DNA of 64,000 bases from positions 62,001-126,000 of the forward strand of contig NZ_JAIQDW010000010.1 in the NCBI RefSeq assembly GCF_020026925.1, read 5' to 3'. Shown here piece by piece: positions 29,501 to 38,229 of the stretch (positions are counted from its first letter, which is position 1; every line of letters begins with the position of its first letter). A model generated the notes under the pieces. That model was not told the origin of the DNA and made no database searches. It saw only the letters and a program-made list of their open reading frames with translations. Origin of the DNA: Flavobacterium hibisci (lineage in GTDB: Bacteria; Bacteroidota; Bacteroidia; Flavobacteriales; Flavobacteriaceae). The position numbers and the translations under genes were made by a program.

Positions 29501-30503
29501 CTATTGCAGATACTGCCGGCTGGCTTACCTTTATATTAGACAAATAAAAACGGCTGTAATATGCGCCGCCATCAATACCGTCATATTGCTGGTACAAATA
29601 GACTTCGTCGCCACTTTTTATACTTGCCAGATAGGACGAAGGAATCGTTAAACTGCCATCTTCTGCAACCGTTATGGCGGTTCCAATCTGGCTACCCCGC
29701 ACATAAACGATATATTGCCTTCTTGCTGAAAAATCACTTTTGGTTTTGTTATACAGCATAACGTTTGGGAGATTATCAATCTTTAGATCAACACCTTTAT
29801 AAATCAAATTCTCAATATTTACTTGTTGAGAATTTAATTCCAGACTCACCTGATTTTTTAATAAACCAACAATTGTTTTAAGTTTATTATTCGCAAGATT
29901 TAAAGAAGTCAATGCTGCTAAATTTTCTACCTCTTTTATAAGAACCTGAATTTGATTTCCGGACAAATCAACTGTAACCAAACTTGTGAGTTCACCAAAT
30001 TCGGGTGCGAAACCTGTAATAGCATTTTCACTCAAATACAATGTTTTAAGTTTTTTTAGCTTATTCCATGATGCAGGTATGTTTCCTTTTAATTTACAAT
30101 ATCGTAAATCAAGAGTTTCCAGTTCTTCTAACCCTGAAAAAACACTTAAATCAGTCGTATTTAAATCTTTTCCATAACTTCCTCCGTACAGTGAAAGTGT
30201 TTTAAGGTATTTTAAATTCCCGAAAGAAGCAGGAATTGTACCGGATATCCCACTTGTATTATTTAGATTAATACCTATAATATGCCCATTTTCGAGTGTT
30301 ATACCGTACCAGGCAACTTCATGGAGATTATTTTCTCTTGTATTCCACTTATTACTCCAGTTAGATTCACCTGTTGCTTTATAGAAATCTACCAATGCCT
30401 GATATTCAGAATCTGGTACAGGAATATTTAAATTGTTTGTTTCGGCAAATAGTGATAGAGTGCTAAAAAGGCAGAGCAATCCGATAAGTAGTTTTCTTTT
30501 CAT
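23547..30503 (-). CDS. Giant secreted leucine-rich-repeat protein with dockerin-like module and T9SS sorting domain
   Basis: This protein has 2318 residues with a signal peptide (LLIGLLCLFSTLSLFA). Seven units follow, starting near residues 33, 335, 659, 983, 1308, 1561 and 1834. Each opens with a cap helix (EYQALVDFYNAMNG-NW--KW) and EGAWYGVSIENGHITG, then leucine-rich repeats of the IPxxxGNLKxLKxLxL type. Units 1-5 also carry a beta-rich end domain (SGDELYLYQNYDG). A dockerin-like pair of calcium loops follows (GDANLDGIVNILDI at about 2046; ADLNKDKNLNILDI at about 2078), then a cohesin-like stretch (about 2110-2215), and a T9SS type A sorting domain (from VNYPNPFREQTTIQY, about 2233-2318). 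It is probably exported by T9SS and held at the surface. It is the first gene of a two-gene operon with the cohesin-like giant. Ligand unknown. Confidence 0.9.
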   Translation of the reverse strand: MKRKLLIGLLCLFSTLSLFAETNNLNIPVPDSEYQALVDFYKATGESNWSNKWNTRENNLHEVAWYGITLENGHIIGINLNNTSGISGTIPASFGNLKYLKTLSLYGGSYGKDLNTTDLSVFSGLEELETLDLRYCKLKGNIPASWNKLKKLKTLYLSENAITGFAPEFGELTSLVTVDLSGNQIQVLIKEVENLAALTSLNLANNKLKTIVGLLKNQVSLELNSQQVNIENLIYKGVDLKIDNLPNVMLYNKTKSDFSARRQYIVYVRGSQIGTAITVAEDGSLTIPSSYLASIKSGDEVYLYQQYDGIDGGAYYSRFYLSNIKVSQPAVSAIEYQALVDFYNAMNGNNWNIKWDVNENNLNEGAWNGLSIENGHITGINLSNTSNVSGAIPASFGNLKYLKNLSLYGGNYSKNLGTTDLNVISELQSLETIDLRYCKITSAVPSSWSKLKKLKTMNLGYNSITGLPEEIGEIESLVTLDMTSNKIQAIPVSTGNLENLVTLNLSSNQIGVLIKELENINTLKTVDLSANKISTILALLNAQVYLELNSQSISMENFIYKGTDVKVENFPNVVLYNRTKNDFSSRRTFNLYLRGSQVATNLQMQPDGSLTIPVNYLGSLKSGDELYLYQNYDGSGGSYYTKIYFPDLKVDQPTIPDAEYQALVDFYNAMNGANWTNKWDITQNSLHEGAWFGVSIENGHITGLNLSNNYGVSGAVPASIGNLKYLKNLSLYGGNYSKNLSTTDLNVFSELESLESLDLRYSQIKGDIPATWANLKKLKTVYLGYNNLTALPEEIGAMESLVTLDIASNKVKAIPVSIGNLTNLVTLNLSSNLIEVLIKELENITTLKTIDLSSNKVSTIVGLLNSQVYLELNSQSVSKAGFIYKGADVKIEDFPNIVLYNRNKNDFSSRRTFNLYLRGNVVVNNLQMAEDGSILIPAKYLASLKTGDELYLYQNYDGSSSSYYSRVYFTDLKVDQPKIPDVEYQALVDFYTVMGGTNWNNKWDVSANNLHEGAWYGVSIENGHITGLDLNNNYGVSGAIPTSIGDLKYLKTLSLYGGNYGTNLSTTDLNVLSELESLEYLDLRYTKIKGDIPSSWGKLKKLKTLYLDHNALTALPAQFGEMESLVTVNLSGNQIKAIPASTGDLTNLVTLNLSSNQIEVLIKELEKLTALRTLDLSGNKVATILGLLSSQVYLEMNSQTLSIANFLYEGTDVKVSNLPNSVLYNKASNDFSAQRQFRLYVKGSQVGSNLTVAGDGTITIPADYLATLKTGDELYLYQQYDGAQGAAYYSNIYFTNVKVDQPKIPDTEYQALVDFYNAMGGNNWNNKWITAENNLHEGAWYGVSIQNGHITGLNLNNTSNVAGAIPVSFGNLKYLKNLSLYGGSYTKNLSTTDLGILSGLEALESLDVRYANLKGVIPSSWNKLQALKTLYISNNTIEDISEVVAALPLLKTADFSYQTITIPTIEVGANELVITLPTLSTFLFSSNGGVINNKNNFTLFINGVNKTSNYSNSEGKLIFKDIALYGIKLTDKLRIVQNDGTAQGTSINYTQVVFGKPLTDEEFEILKKIYASTNGAQWTQKWDISQNKLHEVSWYGVGTRDGHVVSLSLAGNNLSGTLPAELSDLAYLETLNLQTNAITGSIPANLGNLQNLKTINLQSNKFEGTLPNLSGISGLKKLSVSGNLFKGTIPGHLNDFINIEQIDLSNNSFDDLEKPFTYNPDLVYVNLRGQIIAKDEYLYLRGDEIVVDLPSITTYNEEDQDFSGKYLFELQANNFKISEATAVDNTLTFQNIAISGIPAGAKITIWQRTGTSQGTYLQFKGVADGSETPLIETEYNALTAFFQSAGGTGWKEPWDISSNNLHEKKWKGVITNDGHVISISLTDNNLTGNISPELGKFTELQNLTLNRNKLTGTIPESVTKITKLKTVDLSENELTGIETAFAVNVTIKMDRQKINLGELPLTLNATITDRKINHYDHTNSLFNATQSYNMTLKDYFQMVTIPEDGIKLTSILSEWNVPNNQTLELRQIAGSARNSVLTYTITYREGDANLDGIVNILDIQSSLNYTLSQKPKFFNYGAADLNKDKNLNILDIISQINKIQEGTQEKKANTSKLASTENTVLSIENNTLFIESETNSVAAFDIRLKGISKTQVTELLSAIGYTASIAEQNGEVSIIGFSMDKILSGKQAIAKLTPNAIIVSAMISDNEANELRYKIIGNNLGVDDFDSEKNNTVVNYPNPFREQTTIQYQLEENADKVSLIVYDIKGQIVRVHENLETSKGKHELNFLRKDLSSGIYFYAIEIQTSSRPRRLTGKMIIQ
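26583..30407 (-). repeat. Tandem in-frame repeats of the LRR gene (units 1-5)
   Basis: Cap-helix codons for EYQALVDF recur at 30407, 29501, 28529, 27557 and 26582. Units 2 to 5 are spaced 972, 972 and 975 bp apart. Units 2-4 are especially alike (matching SRRTFNLYLRG and SGDELYLYQNYDG blocks), which points to fairly recent duplication and makes copy-number change by recombination possible. Confidence 0.85.
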
Positions 30504-30557
30504 TTGTAATTATTTTATAATCAATCAATTATGCTTAATCAAATTTAAAACGCAACA

Positions 30558-30565
30558 CAAAAGTA
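30558..30565 (-). promoter_or_regulatory. -7 element TACTTTTG upstream of the giant-protein operon
   Basis: Read on the minus strand, TACTTTTG matches TAnnTTTG exactly and lies about 55 nt before the LRR start codon. The -33 TTG is not clear. Confidence 0.5.
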
Positions 30566-30644
30566 AGAAAAATATTGTATTTTAAATATTAAGACTGTTT
30601 TGCGTAATCATAAACAACTAATTATAAGCTATATACATTAAAAA

Positions 30645-30664
30645 ATTACCTGACTTCAGGTAAT
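30645..30664. promoter_or_regulatory. 20-bp palindrome, possible operator
   Basis: ATTACCTGA, then CT, then TCAGGTAAT: a perfect 9-bp inverted repeat with a 2-nt centre. It lies between divergent starts and has no U-tract, so a dimeric regulator site is more likely than a terminator. The regulator is unknown. Confidence 0.45.
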
Positions 30665-30878
30665 ACTGATTAAATATTATTTGTGAATTAATTTGCGTTG
30701 CTAAGGTATGTTGCTACATTTCGCAAACAATAAAACTTTCTTTATTAAGTTTAAAAAAGTGTGTTTCAGGGGATATGTCGGGGTAAATAACGATTATTGT
30801 AAAAGTGAAATTTGGCCAGATAACGCAAAAATTACAATTAGATTCAGAATTGCTAAAGTAATTTATCAAAAGTCGTAA

Positions 30879-32270
<1,392 letters not shown>

Positions 32271-32357
32271 CAAATAAGTAATCAGCAATTTATACAGTTA
32301 TCATTTTTTATGGTATCGAAAAATTTGTGTAATTTAAGTAATTAAAGATTCAAAGTA

Positions 32358-32384
32358 AAAGATAGCCTTGCGCTATCTTTTTTT
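32358..32384 (+). terminator. Rho-independent terminator after metY
   Basis: Stem GATAGC (32361-32366) and GCTATC (32372-32377), extended by AAA/TTT pairs, has a CTTGC loop and is followed by seven T. Confidence 0.9.
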
Positions 32385-32400
32385 GTTACGTTCAAAAGGG

Positions 32401-32408
32401 TATATTTG
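32401..32408 (+). promoter_or_regulatory. -7 element TATATTTG upstream of uup
   Basis: This is an exact TAnnTTTG match located 17 bp past the metY terminator, leaving a leader of roughly 90 nt before the uup start. The nearest upstream TTG (32383-32385) is only 15 bp away, so the -33 is uncertain. Confidence 0.5.
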
Positions 32409-32504
32409 CCGCTTAAATAGAAAAAAATCAGTCTTTTAAAGACAAATTAGAGACCTGTATGTTTAAAAACATTACAACTATTTGATTTTAAACAACCTAA
32501 CAAC

Positions 32505-34367
32505 ATGAATTACTTATCTGTAGAAAATATATCAAAATCATTTGGTGAAAGAACACTTTTTGACAACATCTCATTCGGAATTAACAAAGATCAAAAAATT
32601 GCTTTTATAGCTAAAAATGGTTCCGGAAAAACAACCATCATGAGCATTATTAACGGTTTGGATGAGCCAGATACCGGGCAGGTAGTTTTAAGAAAAGGAA
32701 TCCGGATGGCGTTTCTTTCCCAGGATAATAATCTTCAGGACGAACTGACTATCGAAGAAAGTATTTTTGCTTCTGATAATGAAACGCTTAAAATAATTGA
32801 AGCTTACGAAAAAGCACTTGAAAACCCGGAAGACGAAGAAGCTTATCAAAAAGCTTTTGACGGAATGGACCAGCATAATGCCTGGGATTTTGAAACACAA
32901 TACAAGCAAATTTTATTCAAATTAAAACTGGAAGATTTCAAACTTAAAGTAAAAAATCTTTCCGGAGGACAAAAAAAACGTCTTTCACTTGCTATAATTC
33001 TAATTAACAGACCGGATTTATTGATTTTGGATGAGCCAACCAACCACTTAGACCTTGAAATGATTGAGTGGCTTGAAAGTTATTTTGCTAAAGAAAACAT
33101 TACCCTCTTTATGGTAACGCATGACCGTTTCTTTTTAGAACGCGTATGCAACGAGATTTTGGAATTAGACAATGGAAAATTATACCAATATAAAGGAAAT
33201 TACTCGTACTATTTAGAGAAAAAAGAAGAACGAATTACGTCTGAAAATGCCAGTGTTGACAAAGCTAAAAACTTATTTGTAAAAGAATTAGAATGGATGC
33301 GCCGCCAGCCAAAAGCCAGGACAACCAAATCTAAATCGCGCCAGGATGATTTCTACATTATAAAAGAAAAAGCCCAAAGCCGAAGAAAGGAAAATAAAGT
33401 CGAACTTGAAATTAATATGGAAAGAATGGGAAGCAAAATTATTGAGCTTCATAAACTTTCTAAAAAATTTAAAGACAAGGTTATCCTGGATAATTTTAGT
33501 TTTGATTTTCAGCGTGGGGAAAGAATCGGGATTATTGGTAAAAACGGAACAGGAAAATCAACATTTTTAAACCTGCTGACAGGAACAATTCCACCAGACA
33601 GTGGTCGTGTTGTAAAAGGTGACACTATAAAAGTTGGCTATTATACGCAATCCGGAATCAATCCAAAACCAGGTCAGCGTGTTATTGATATCATTAAAGA
33701 ATATGGCGAATACATTCCGCTTGCCAAAGGCAGGATGATTTCGGCTTCACAATTATTGGAACGTTTTCTTTTTGATGCAAAAAAACAATATGACTATGTC
33801 GAAAAATTAAGCGGTGGCGAATTAAAACGTCTCTATTTATGTACTGTTTTGATTCAGAATCCAAACTTTTTAATTCTGGATGAGCCAACAAATGATTTGG
33901 ACATTGTAACCTTGAATGTTTTAGAAAGTTTCCTTTTAGATTATCCCGGATGTCTGCTTGTGGTTTCGCATGACCGTTATTTCATGGACAAAATTGTCGA
34001 TCATTTATTTGTTTTCAGAGGACAAGGAGAAATAGAAAACTTTCCAGGGAACTACTCTGATTTCCGTGCTTATGAAGACGGCGCCGATATTGCCCAGAAA
34101 GAAGAAAACAAAGCCGAAAAGAAAGACTGGAAACAAAATAATCCGACTGGAAATTTAAGCTTTAATGAACAAAAAGAGTATCAAAAAATTGAACGGGAAA
34201 TAAAAGATTTAGAAATTGAGAAAACCAAAATCGAACAATTATTCTCTGACGGAAAAGTTGCTGATGCCGATATTGAGAAAAAAGGAAACGAATTACAAAA
34301 TATCATTAATAAGATAGAACAGAAAGAGGAACGCTGGTTTGAGCTTTCTGCTAAAATAGAAGGATAA
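32505..34367 (+). CDS. uup: ABC-F family ATPase, Uup type
   Basis: This 620-residue protein has two ABC ATPase domains and no membrane segments. The first has Walker A AKNGSGKTT (near residue 35), LSGGQKKRLSLAI and LLILDEPTNHLDLEMIEWLE. The second has GIIGKNGTGKSTFLNLL (near 345), LSGGELKRLYL and LILDEPTNDLDIVTLNVLE. The linker includes the basic WMRRQPKARTTKSKSR typical of ABC-F proteins. The C-terminal 80 residues form a charged coiled coil (EQKEYQKIEREIKDLEIEKT), as in Uup, which contacts DNA or ribosomes. ABC-F proteins act on ribosomes rather than as transporters. It has its own promoter-like element after the metY terminator. Confidence 0.92.
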   Translation: MNYLSVENISKSFGERTLFDNISFGINKDQKIAFIAKNGSGKTTIMSIINGLDEPDTGQVVLRKGIRMAFLSQDNNLQDELTIEESIFASDNETLKIIEAYEKALENPEDEEAYQKAFDGMDQHNAWDFETQYKQILFKLKLEDFKLKVKNLSGGQKKRLSLAIILINRPDLLILDEPTNHLDLEMIEWLESYFAKENITLFMVTHDRFFLERVCNEILELDNGKLYQYKGNYSYYLEKKEERITSENASVDKAKNLFVKELEWMRRQPKARTTKSKSRQDDFYIIKEKAQSRRKENKVELEINMERMGSKIIELHKLSKKFKDKVILDNFSFDFQRGERIGIIGKNGTGKSTFLNLLTGTIPPDSGRVVKGDTIKVGYYTQSGINPKPGQRVIDIIKEYGEYIPLAKGRMISASQLLERFLFDAKKQYDYVEKLSGGELKRLYLCTVLIQNPNFLILDEPTNDLDIVTLNVLESFLLDYPGCLLVVSHDRYFMDKIVDHLFVFRGQGEIENFPGNYSDFRAYEDGADIAQKEENKAEKKDWKQNNPTGNLSFNEQKEYQKIEREIKDLEIEKTKIEQLFSDGKVADADIEKKGNELQNIINKIEQKEERWFELSAKIEG

Positions 34368-34423
34368 TTCAAGGAATAATCCATCAAAATACAACATTGT
34401 AATATCAACTAAACAAATATAAA

Positions 34424-34894
34424 ATGAAAAAACTTTTATCTACCCTATTGGTTTTCACACTTTTTTCATGCCTAAGTCCTGAAAATGATTCATATACACC
34501 GCCTAAAGACTTTATGGCAGAAAATGACAAAGAAATTACCGATTACATTGCCAAAAATAATTTAACAGCTCAAAAAACCAGTTCAGGCTTGTATTATGTT
34601 ATTAATGAGCCTGGCGAAGGAACACAACCAACAGCTTCTTCTAACGTTACAGTAATTTACAAAGGATATTACACTAACGGAACTGTCTTCGATCAGGGAA
34701 AACCTGAAGGGGTTTCGTTTGGTTTAAAACAAGTAATCCAGGGCTGGACAGAAGGAATTCCTTATTTTAAAACAGGTGGCAGCGGTATTCTTTTGATCCC
34801 ATCGCATCTGGGATATGGACCTTATGATTACAGAGGGATTCCGGGAGGATCTGTACTTATTTTTGATGTTAAATTAATTTCAGTAAACAACTAA
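34424..34894 (+). CDS. FKBP-type peptidyl-prolyl isomerase lipoprotein
   Basis: This 156-residue protein has a lipoprotein signal (LLVFTLFSC, lipid-modified Cys16). After a short helical linker, residues 50-156 form an FKBP domain: TSSGLYYVINEPGEG, VTVIYKGYYTNGTVFDQG, QVIQGWTEGIPYFKTGG, ILLIPSHLGYG and GGSVLIFDVKLI, with the usual aromatic pocket residues present. It should catalyse proline isomerisation on proteins in the periplasm or at the outer membrane. It lies 56 nt after uup. FKBP lipoproteins are abundant in gliding flavobacteria (for example GldI), but this one lacks gld neighbours. Confidence 0.92.
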   Translation: MKKLLSTLLVFTLFSCLSPENDSYTPPKDFMAENDKEITDYIAKNNLTAQKTSSGLYYVINEPGEGTQPTASSNVTVIYKGYYTNGTVFDQGKPEGVSFGLKQVIQGWTEGIPYFKTGGSGILLIPSHLGYGPYDYRGIPGGSVLIFDVKLISVNN

Positions 34895-34902
34895 ATTATA
34901 TA

Positions 34903-34941
34903 TCAATATTGGCTCTATTATATGAATTGAGCCAATATTGA
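34903..34941. repeat. 13-bp inverted repeat after the FKBP gene
   Basis: TCAATATTGGCTC (34903-34915) pairs exactly with GAGCCAATATTGA (34929-34941) over a 13-nt loop. No T-run follows on the plus strand, so it could be an attenuating or transcript-stabilising hairpin rather than a classical terminator. Confidence 0.7.
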
Positions 34942-34951
34942 AAAACTAAAA

Positions 34952-35734
34952 ATGCTGTTCCAAATAAAATCATATCTAAAGTTTCTTTGGCATTCTAAAA
35001 ACGAACATGCCGTTCATTCGCCGTTTGTTTTTAATTTACTGACAAAATGTTTTTACGATAAGAAAAGCAAACCTGAATATGCAATTCTAAAAAAATATAG
35101 AAAAGCGCTTATAGGAAATAAAAATTTCATTGAAGTAACTGATTTTGGAGCAGGTTCTAGAGTTTTTAAAACCAATAGAAGACAAATTTCTAAAATTGCA
35201 CAAACAGCTGGAATTTCGCCAAAGCGAGCAGAATTGTTATTTCGAGTTACCAATTATTTTAAGCCGAAAAATGTTTTAGAAATTGGAACCTCTTTAGGAT
35301 TAGCGAGTTCATCTATTGCATTGGGAAATAAAGAATCTTTTTTGCTTAGCCTTGAAGGTTGTCAAAATACACAATCAGTCGCGAAAAATTTATTTAATAA
35401 ACAATTTCCAGATTTTAATTTTGACTTTGTGAATTCAGAATTTAGCAAATTTCTGAAAGATGGATCAGCAAACATTTGTGATTGGAATTTAATTTATTTT
35501 GATGGAAATCATTCTAAAAAAGCGACTTTAGCTTATTTCGACCTTTTACTGCCAACAATCGACAACGATTCTGTTTGGATTTTTGATGATATTCATTGGT
35601 CTTCTGAAATGGAAGAAGCCTGGGAAACCATAAAAAAACATCCAAAAGTAAAAGTGACAATAGATACTTTTCAATGGGGATTTGTATTTTTCAGGCACGA
35701 GCAGGAAAAAGAACATTTTATAATTCGGGCATAA
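34952..35734 (+). CDS. Class I SAM-dependent methyltransferase
   Basis: This 260-residue cytoplasmic protein has the SAM-binding motif VLEIGTSLGLASSSIAL near residue 109-125. Motif II-like LLSLEGCQNTQSVAKNLF follows, then WNLIYFDGNHSKKATLAYF and DNDSVWIFDDIHWSSEMEEA, resembling O-methyltransferase-type folds that bind a metal or acidic pocket. The N-terminus (KSYLKFLWHSKNEHAVHSPF) is conserved in Bacteroidota relatives. The substrate is unknown. It lies 57 nt after the FKBP gene and ends at a bidirectional hairpin. Confidence 0.85.
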   Translation: MLFQIKSYLKFLWHSKNEHAVHSPFVFNLLTKCFYDKKSKPEYAILKKYRKALIGNKNFIEVTDFGAGSRVFKTNRRQISKIAQTAGISPKRAELLFRVTNYFKPKNVLEIGTSLGLASSSIALGNKESFLLSLEGCQNTQSVAKNLFNKQFPDFNFDFVNSEFSKFLKDGSANICDWNLIYFDGNHSKKATLAYFDLLLPTIDNDSVWIFDDIHWSSEMEEAWETIKKHPKVKVTIDTFQWGFVFFRHEQEKEHFIIRA

Positions 35735-35735
35735 A

Positions 35736-35765
35736 AAAATGACAACCATTTCTGATTGTCATTTT
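35736..35765. terminator. Bidirectional terminator between convergent genes
   Basis: AAAATGACAA (35736-35745) pairs with TTGTCATTTT (35756-35765), flanking a 10-nt loop. A-run and T-run ends suit termination in both directions. Confidence 0.8.
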
Positions 35766-35790
35766 CAAAACTAAAATAAACCTAACTAAC

Positions 35791-36447
35791 CTATTTTTTT
35801 GCTGCTGCGTTTTCTTCAGATTTTGCGCCCATTCTGTTTACAGTATACATTGGTGCAAATTTTATTTTTAAGCCGGCAATTTTTCGATTATCTTCAGCTG
35901 TCAAACCTTCTTTTTCAACTGTATTTTTACGGCTGTCAAGCGCTTCATACATTAACTTGATTTCATCCCAGTCTTCACGTGAGTAGCTGTCTTTATTATT
36001 TTGTACAGTATTCACAAATTGATCGTAAACACTAAGAATGTTTTTAGCATTTACCCATGCAAAACTCATATCGTCACCTATTTTTCCTTCTCCAAATAAT
36101 GAATTACGCAATTTTTGTTTCGGAGTTACCTCAGGCGCAAGCTTAGCAGCCATTTGATTTTTAAACTCTTCGTATTTAATTTTACTTTCATTGATTTTTT
36201 CAGTTTCAGCAGTATTATCCTTAAGATCAGCAAGAGCTGCTTGTGCATTTTCTGCTCTTCTTTCATATTCAGCTTCAACATCTTTCCAGTCAGCTTTCAA
36301 ATCCTCTTCTGCTACATTTTTTACTGAATCAACATATGCTACATAAGAATCAATTTTCTTTTTTGCCTGTTCTTGTTTTTCGTCTTTGCATGATGTAAAA
36401 CCTAATGCAATTAATACAATACCTGATAAAAGTTGTATGTTTTTCAT
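35791..36447 (-). CDS. Coiled-coil lipoprotein of unknown function
   Basis: This 218-residue protein has a lipoprotein signal (MKNIQLLSGIVLIALGFTSC, Cys20). The mature part is almost wholly charged and helical (DSVKNVAEEDLKADWKDVEA, YERRAENAQAALADLKDN, EKINESKIKYEEFKNQMAAK), consistent with a coiled coil. A conserved-looking WVNAKNILSVYDQFVNTVQ and a SREDWDEIKLMYEALDSRK repeat of the same flavour follow. It is probably anchored to a periplasm-facing membrane. It stands alone with about 280 bp of AT-rich DNA upstream. I do not recognise a named family with certainty. Confidence 0.7.
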   Translation of the reverse strand: MKNIQLLSGIVLIALGFTSCKDEKQEQAKKKIDSYVAYVDSVKNVAEEDLKADWKDVEAEYERRAENAQAALADLKDNTAETEKINESKIKYEEFKNQMAAKLAPEVTPKQKLRNSLFGEGKIGDDMSFAWVNAKNILSVYDQFVNTVQNNKDSYSREDWDEIKLMYEALDSRKNTVEKEGLTAEDNRKIAGLKIKFAPMYTVNRMGAKSEENAAAKK

Positions 36448-36725
36448 AATTTTGATTATTTAATTATTAGATATCCAAATTTACTCCACATAAAAACAAA
36501 ATAAATTACATTATTATCATGTTTTTAAAATTAAATATCTTTTAAAAATATAAAACATCATAAATAATGATAATTATATAAAATTTATTAAAAAAACTGT
36601 AATAATATCAAACCTAATAATTAGATTATTAATAAAGATGCCTTGTAACAAAATGTGATTCTAAACTACTTATACTTTTTATTAAAAAGTGTTTTGTACT
36701 TTTAAATCCAAAATTGTAAAACGAA

Positions 36726-37412
36726 ATGGCAAATCCATTAATTAAAATAACTGACATTAAGCGAAATTTTGTACTTGGAAATGAAATTGTGTATGTCTTA
36801 AAAGGTGTTAATTTAGAAATTAATAAAGGAGAATATGTAGCTTTAATGGGGCCGTCAGGTTCAGGTAAATCTACTTTAATGAACTTACTGGGCTGCTTAG
36901 ATACTCCAACTTCAGGACGCTATATTTTGAATGGAAAAGACGTTAGCCAGATGCGTGATGATGAATTGGCCGGAATTAGAAACAAAGAAATCGGATTCGT
37001 TTTCCAGACCTTTAACCTTCTCCCAAGAACTACTGCATTAGACAATGTTGCCTTGCCAATGATTTATGCCGGACATCCTAAATCAGAACGAGTTGTTCGC
37101 GCGACTGAAGTTTTAAAACAAGTAAATCTTGCAGACAGAATGGACCATCAGCCCAATCAGCTTTCAGGAGGACAGAGACAGCGTGTTGCTATTGCCCGGG
37201 CATTAGTAAACAAACCCTCTATCATTCTGGCAGATGAGCCAACAGGAAACTTAGATAGTAAAACTTCTGTAGAAATCATGAAGCTTTTTGGCGATATTCA
37301 TGCTCAGGGAAACACTGTAATTCTGGTTACTCACGAAGAAGATATTGCGGCTTATGCACACCGTGTTATTCGTTTACGGGATGGCCTGATCGAAAGCGAT
37401 ACATCAAAATAA
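36726..37412 (+). CDS. ABC transporter ATPase, LolD/MacB type
   Basis: This 228-residue protein has Walker [10 protein letters not shown] at residues 42-50, Q-loop [10 protein letters not shown], the signature [15 protein letters not shown] (146-160) and Walker [13 protein letters not shown]. The short length and the [20 protein letters not shown] segment place it with the MacB/LolD/FtsE group, which powers lipoprotein release or efflux through FtsX-like permeases. No permease gene is adjacent, so its partner is encoded elsewhere. Confidence 0.9.
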   Translation: MANPLIKITDIKRNFVLGNEIVYVLKGVNLEINKGEYVALMGPSGSGKSTLMNLLGCLDTPTSGRYILNGKDVSQMRDDELAGIRNKEIGFVFQTFNLLPRTTALDNVALPMIYAGHPKSERVVRATEVLKQVNLADRMDHQPNQLSGGQRQRVAIARALVNKPSIILADEPTGNLDSKTSVEIMKLFGDIHAQGNTVILVTHEEDIAAYAHRVIRLRDGLIESDTSK

Positions 37413-37478
37413 TTATAGATTTCTAATTTAGACTATCTTCAAAAAAATTTAGTATCACAGAATCTTAGCTTCTAAAAA

Positions 37479-38048
37479 ATGAAAATATATACCAAAACAG
37501 GCGATAAAGGTACAACTGCCCTCTTTGGAGGAACCCGTGTCCCAAAAGACCATATCAGAATTGAAAGTTATGGAACCGTTGATGAGCTCAACTCCTATAT
37601 AGGATTAATTCGTGATCAGGAAATCGATTCTCATTATAAGTCAATTTTAATAGAAATTCAGGACAGGCTTTTCACTATCGGTGCCATTTTGGCAACCCCT
37701 CAGGAAAAAGAAGTTTTGAAAAACGGCAAACTCAGATTACAAAACCTTGGCATAATTGATTCTGATATTGAATTACTGGAAAATGAAATAGATAAAATGG
37801 AGGAAGGCCTAAAACCAATGACTCATTTTATTTTACCAGGCGGTCACACAGCAGTGTCACATTGTCATATTGCGCGTTGTATTTGCCGCCGTGCAGAACG
37901 ATTAGCAGTACATTTAAGCCATAATGAACCTGTACCGGAAATCACAATTAGCTACTTAAACCGACTTTCTGACTACCTTTTTGTCTTGGCACGGAAGTTG
38001 TCGTCTGACCTTAAAGCGGAGGAAGTGAAATGGATTCCGAGGAAATAA
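37479..38048 (+). CDS. Cob(I)alamin adenosyltransferase, PduO type
   Basis: This 189-residue protein starts with the ATP-binding signature KIYTKTGDKGTTALFGG (residues 2-18), then RIESYGTVDELNSYIGL. It ends with the conserved HCHIARCICRRAER and SYLNRLSDYLFVLARK, all diagnostic of the PduO-type trimeric enzyme. It transfers adenosine from ATP to Co(I) corrinoid to form adenosylcobalamin, the cofactor of enzymes such as methylmalonyl-CoA mutase. It lies 66 nt after the ABC ATPase gene. No cobalamin riboswitch was seen upstream and no other corrinoid genes are near. Confidence 0.93.
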   Translation: MKIYTKTGDKGTTALFGGTRVPKDHIRIESYGTVDELNSYIGLIRDQEIDSHYKSILIEIQDRLFTIGAILATPQEKEVLKNGKLRLQNLGIIDSDIELLENEIDKMEEGLKPMTHFILPGGHTAVSHCHIARCICRRAERLAVHLSHNEPVPEITISYLNRLSDYLFVLARKLSSDLKAEEVKWIPRK

Positions 38049-38055
38049 ATTTTCT

Positions 38056-38134
38056 TTAAATTCCAATTTTTGAAATCCCAAATTCCAACTATCAGAGCTT
38101 TTTTTTGGGTTTTGTAATTTAATTTTTGGAATTC
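38056..38134. repeat. AATTCCAA-rich intergenic repeats
   Basis: AAATTCCAA occurs at 38058-38066 and again at 38080-38088, with an inverted TTTGGAATT near 38126-38134. A T-run (38099-38106) lies between. It may act as a weak terminator after the adenosyltransferase gene. Confidence 0.35.
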
Positions 38135-38178
38135 ACCAGAAACGTTCTTAAATTTTATTAAAATAAATCATTTTTTAC

Positions 38179-38208
38179 TTGTCTTTTTCAGTAAAAAATT
38201 TATTTTTG
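38179..38208 (+). promoter_or_regulatory. Canonical Bacteroidota promoter
   Basis: TTG at 38179-38181, a 19-bp spacer and TATTTTTG at 38201-38208: an exact fit to the TTG/TAnnTTTG consensus. The start codon at 38230 is 22 nt downstream. This also shows that the apparent upstream TTG start at 38179 is a promoter element, not a codon. Confidence 0.75.
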
Positions 38209-38229
38209 CACAAACTAAATCGACAACAG

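Noticed and set aside
23947..30177. Many plus-strand reading frames inside the giant LRR gene, and similar ones inside the 2764-residue gene
   Set aside because: They lie opposite a long, domain-rich coding frame, show no motifs and no promoter or start context; they are by-products of the repeated codons.
26583..30407. CRISPR-like or satellite array
   Set aside because: The periodicity (about 972 bp) is that of protein-coding units in frame, with no short repeat-spacer pattern.
38179..38229. TTG start for the DUF2795-like gene
   Set aside because: This TTG and the following bases form an exact -33/-7 promoter; translation cannot begin upstream of the likely transcript start.
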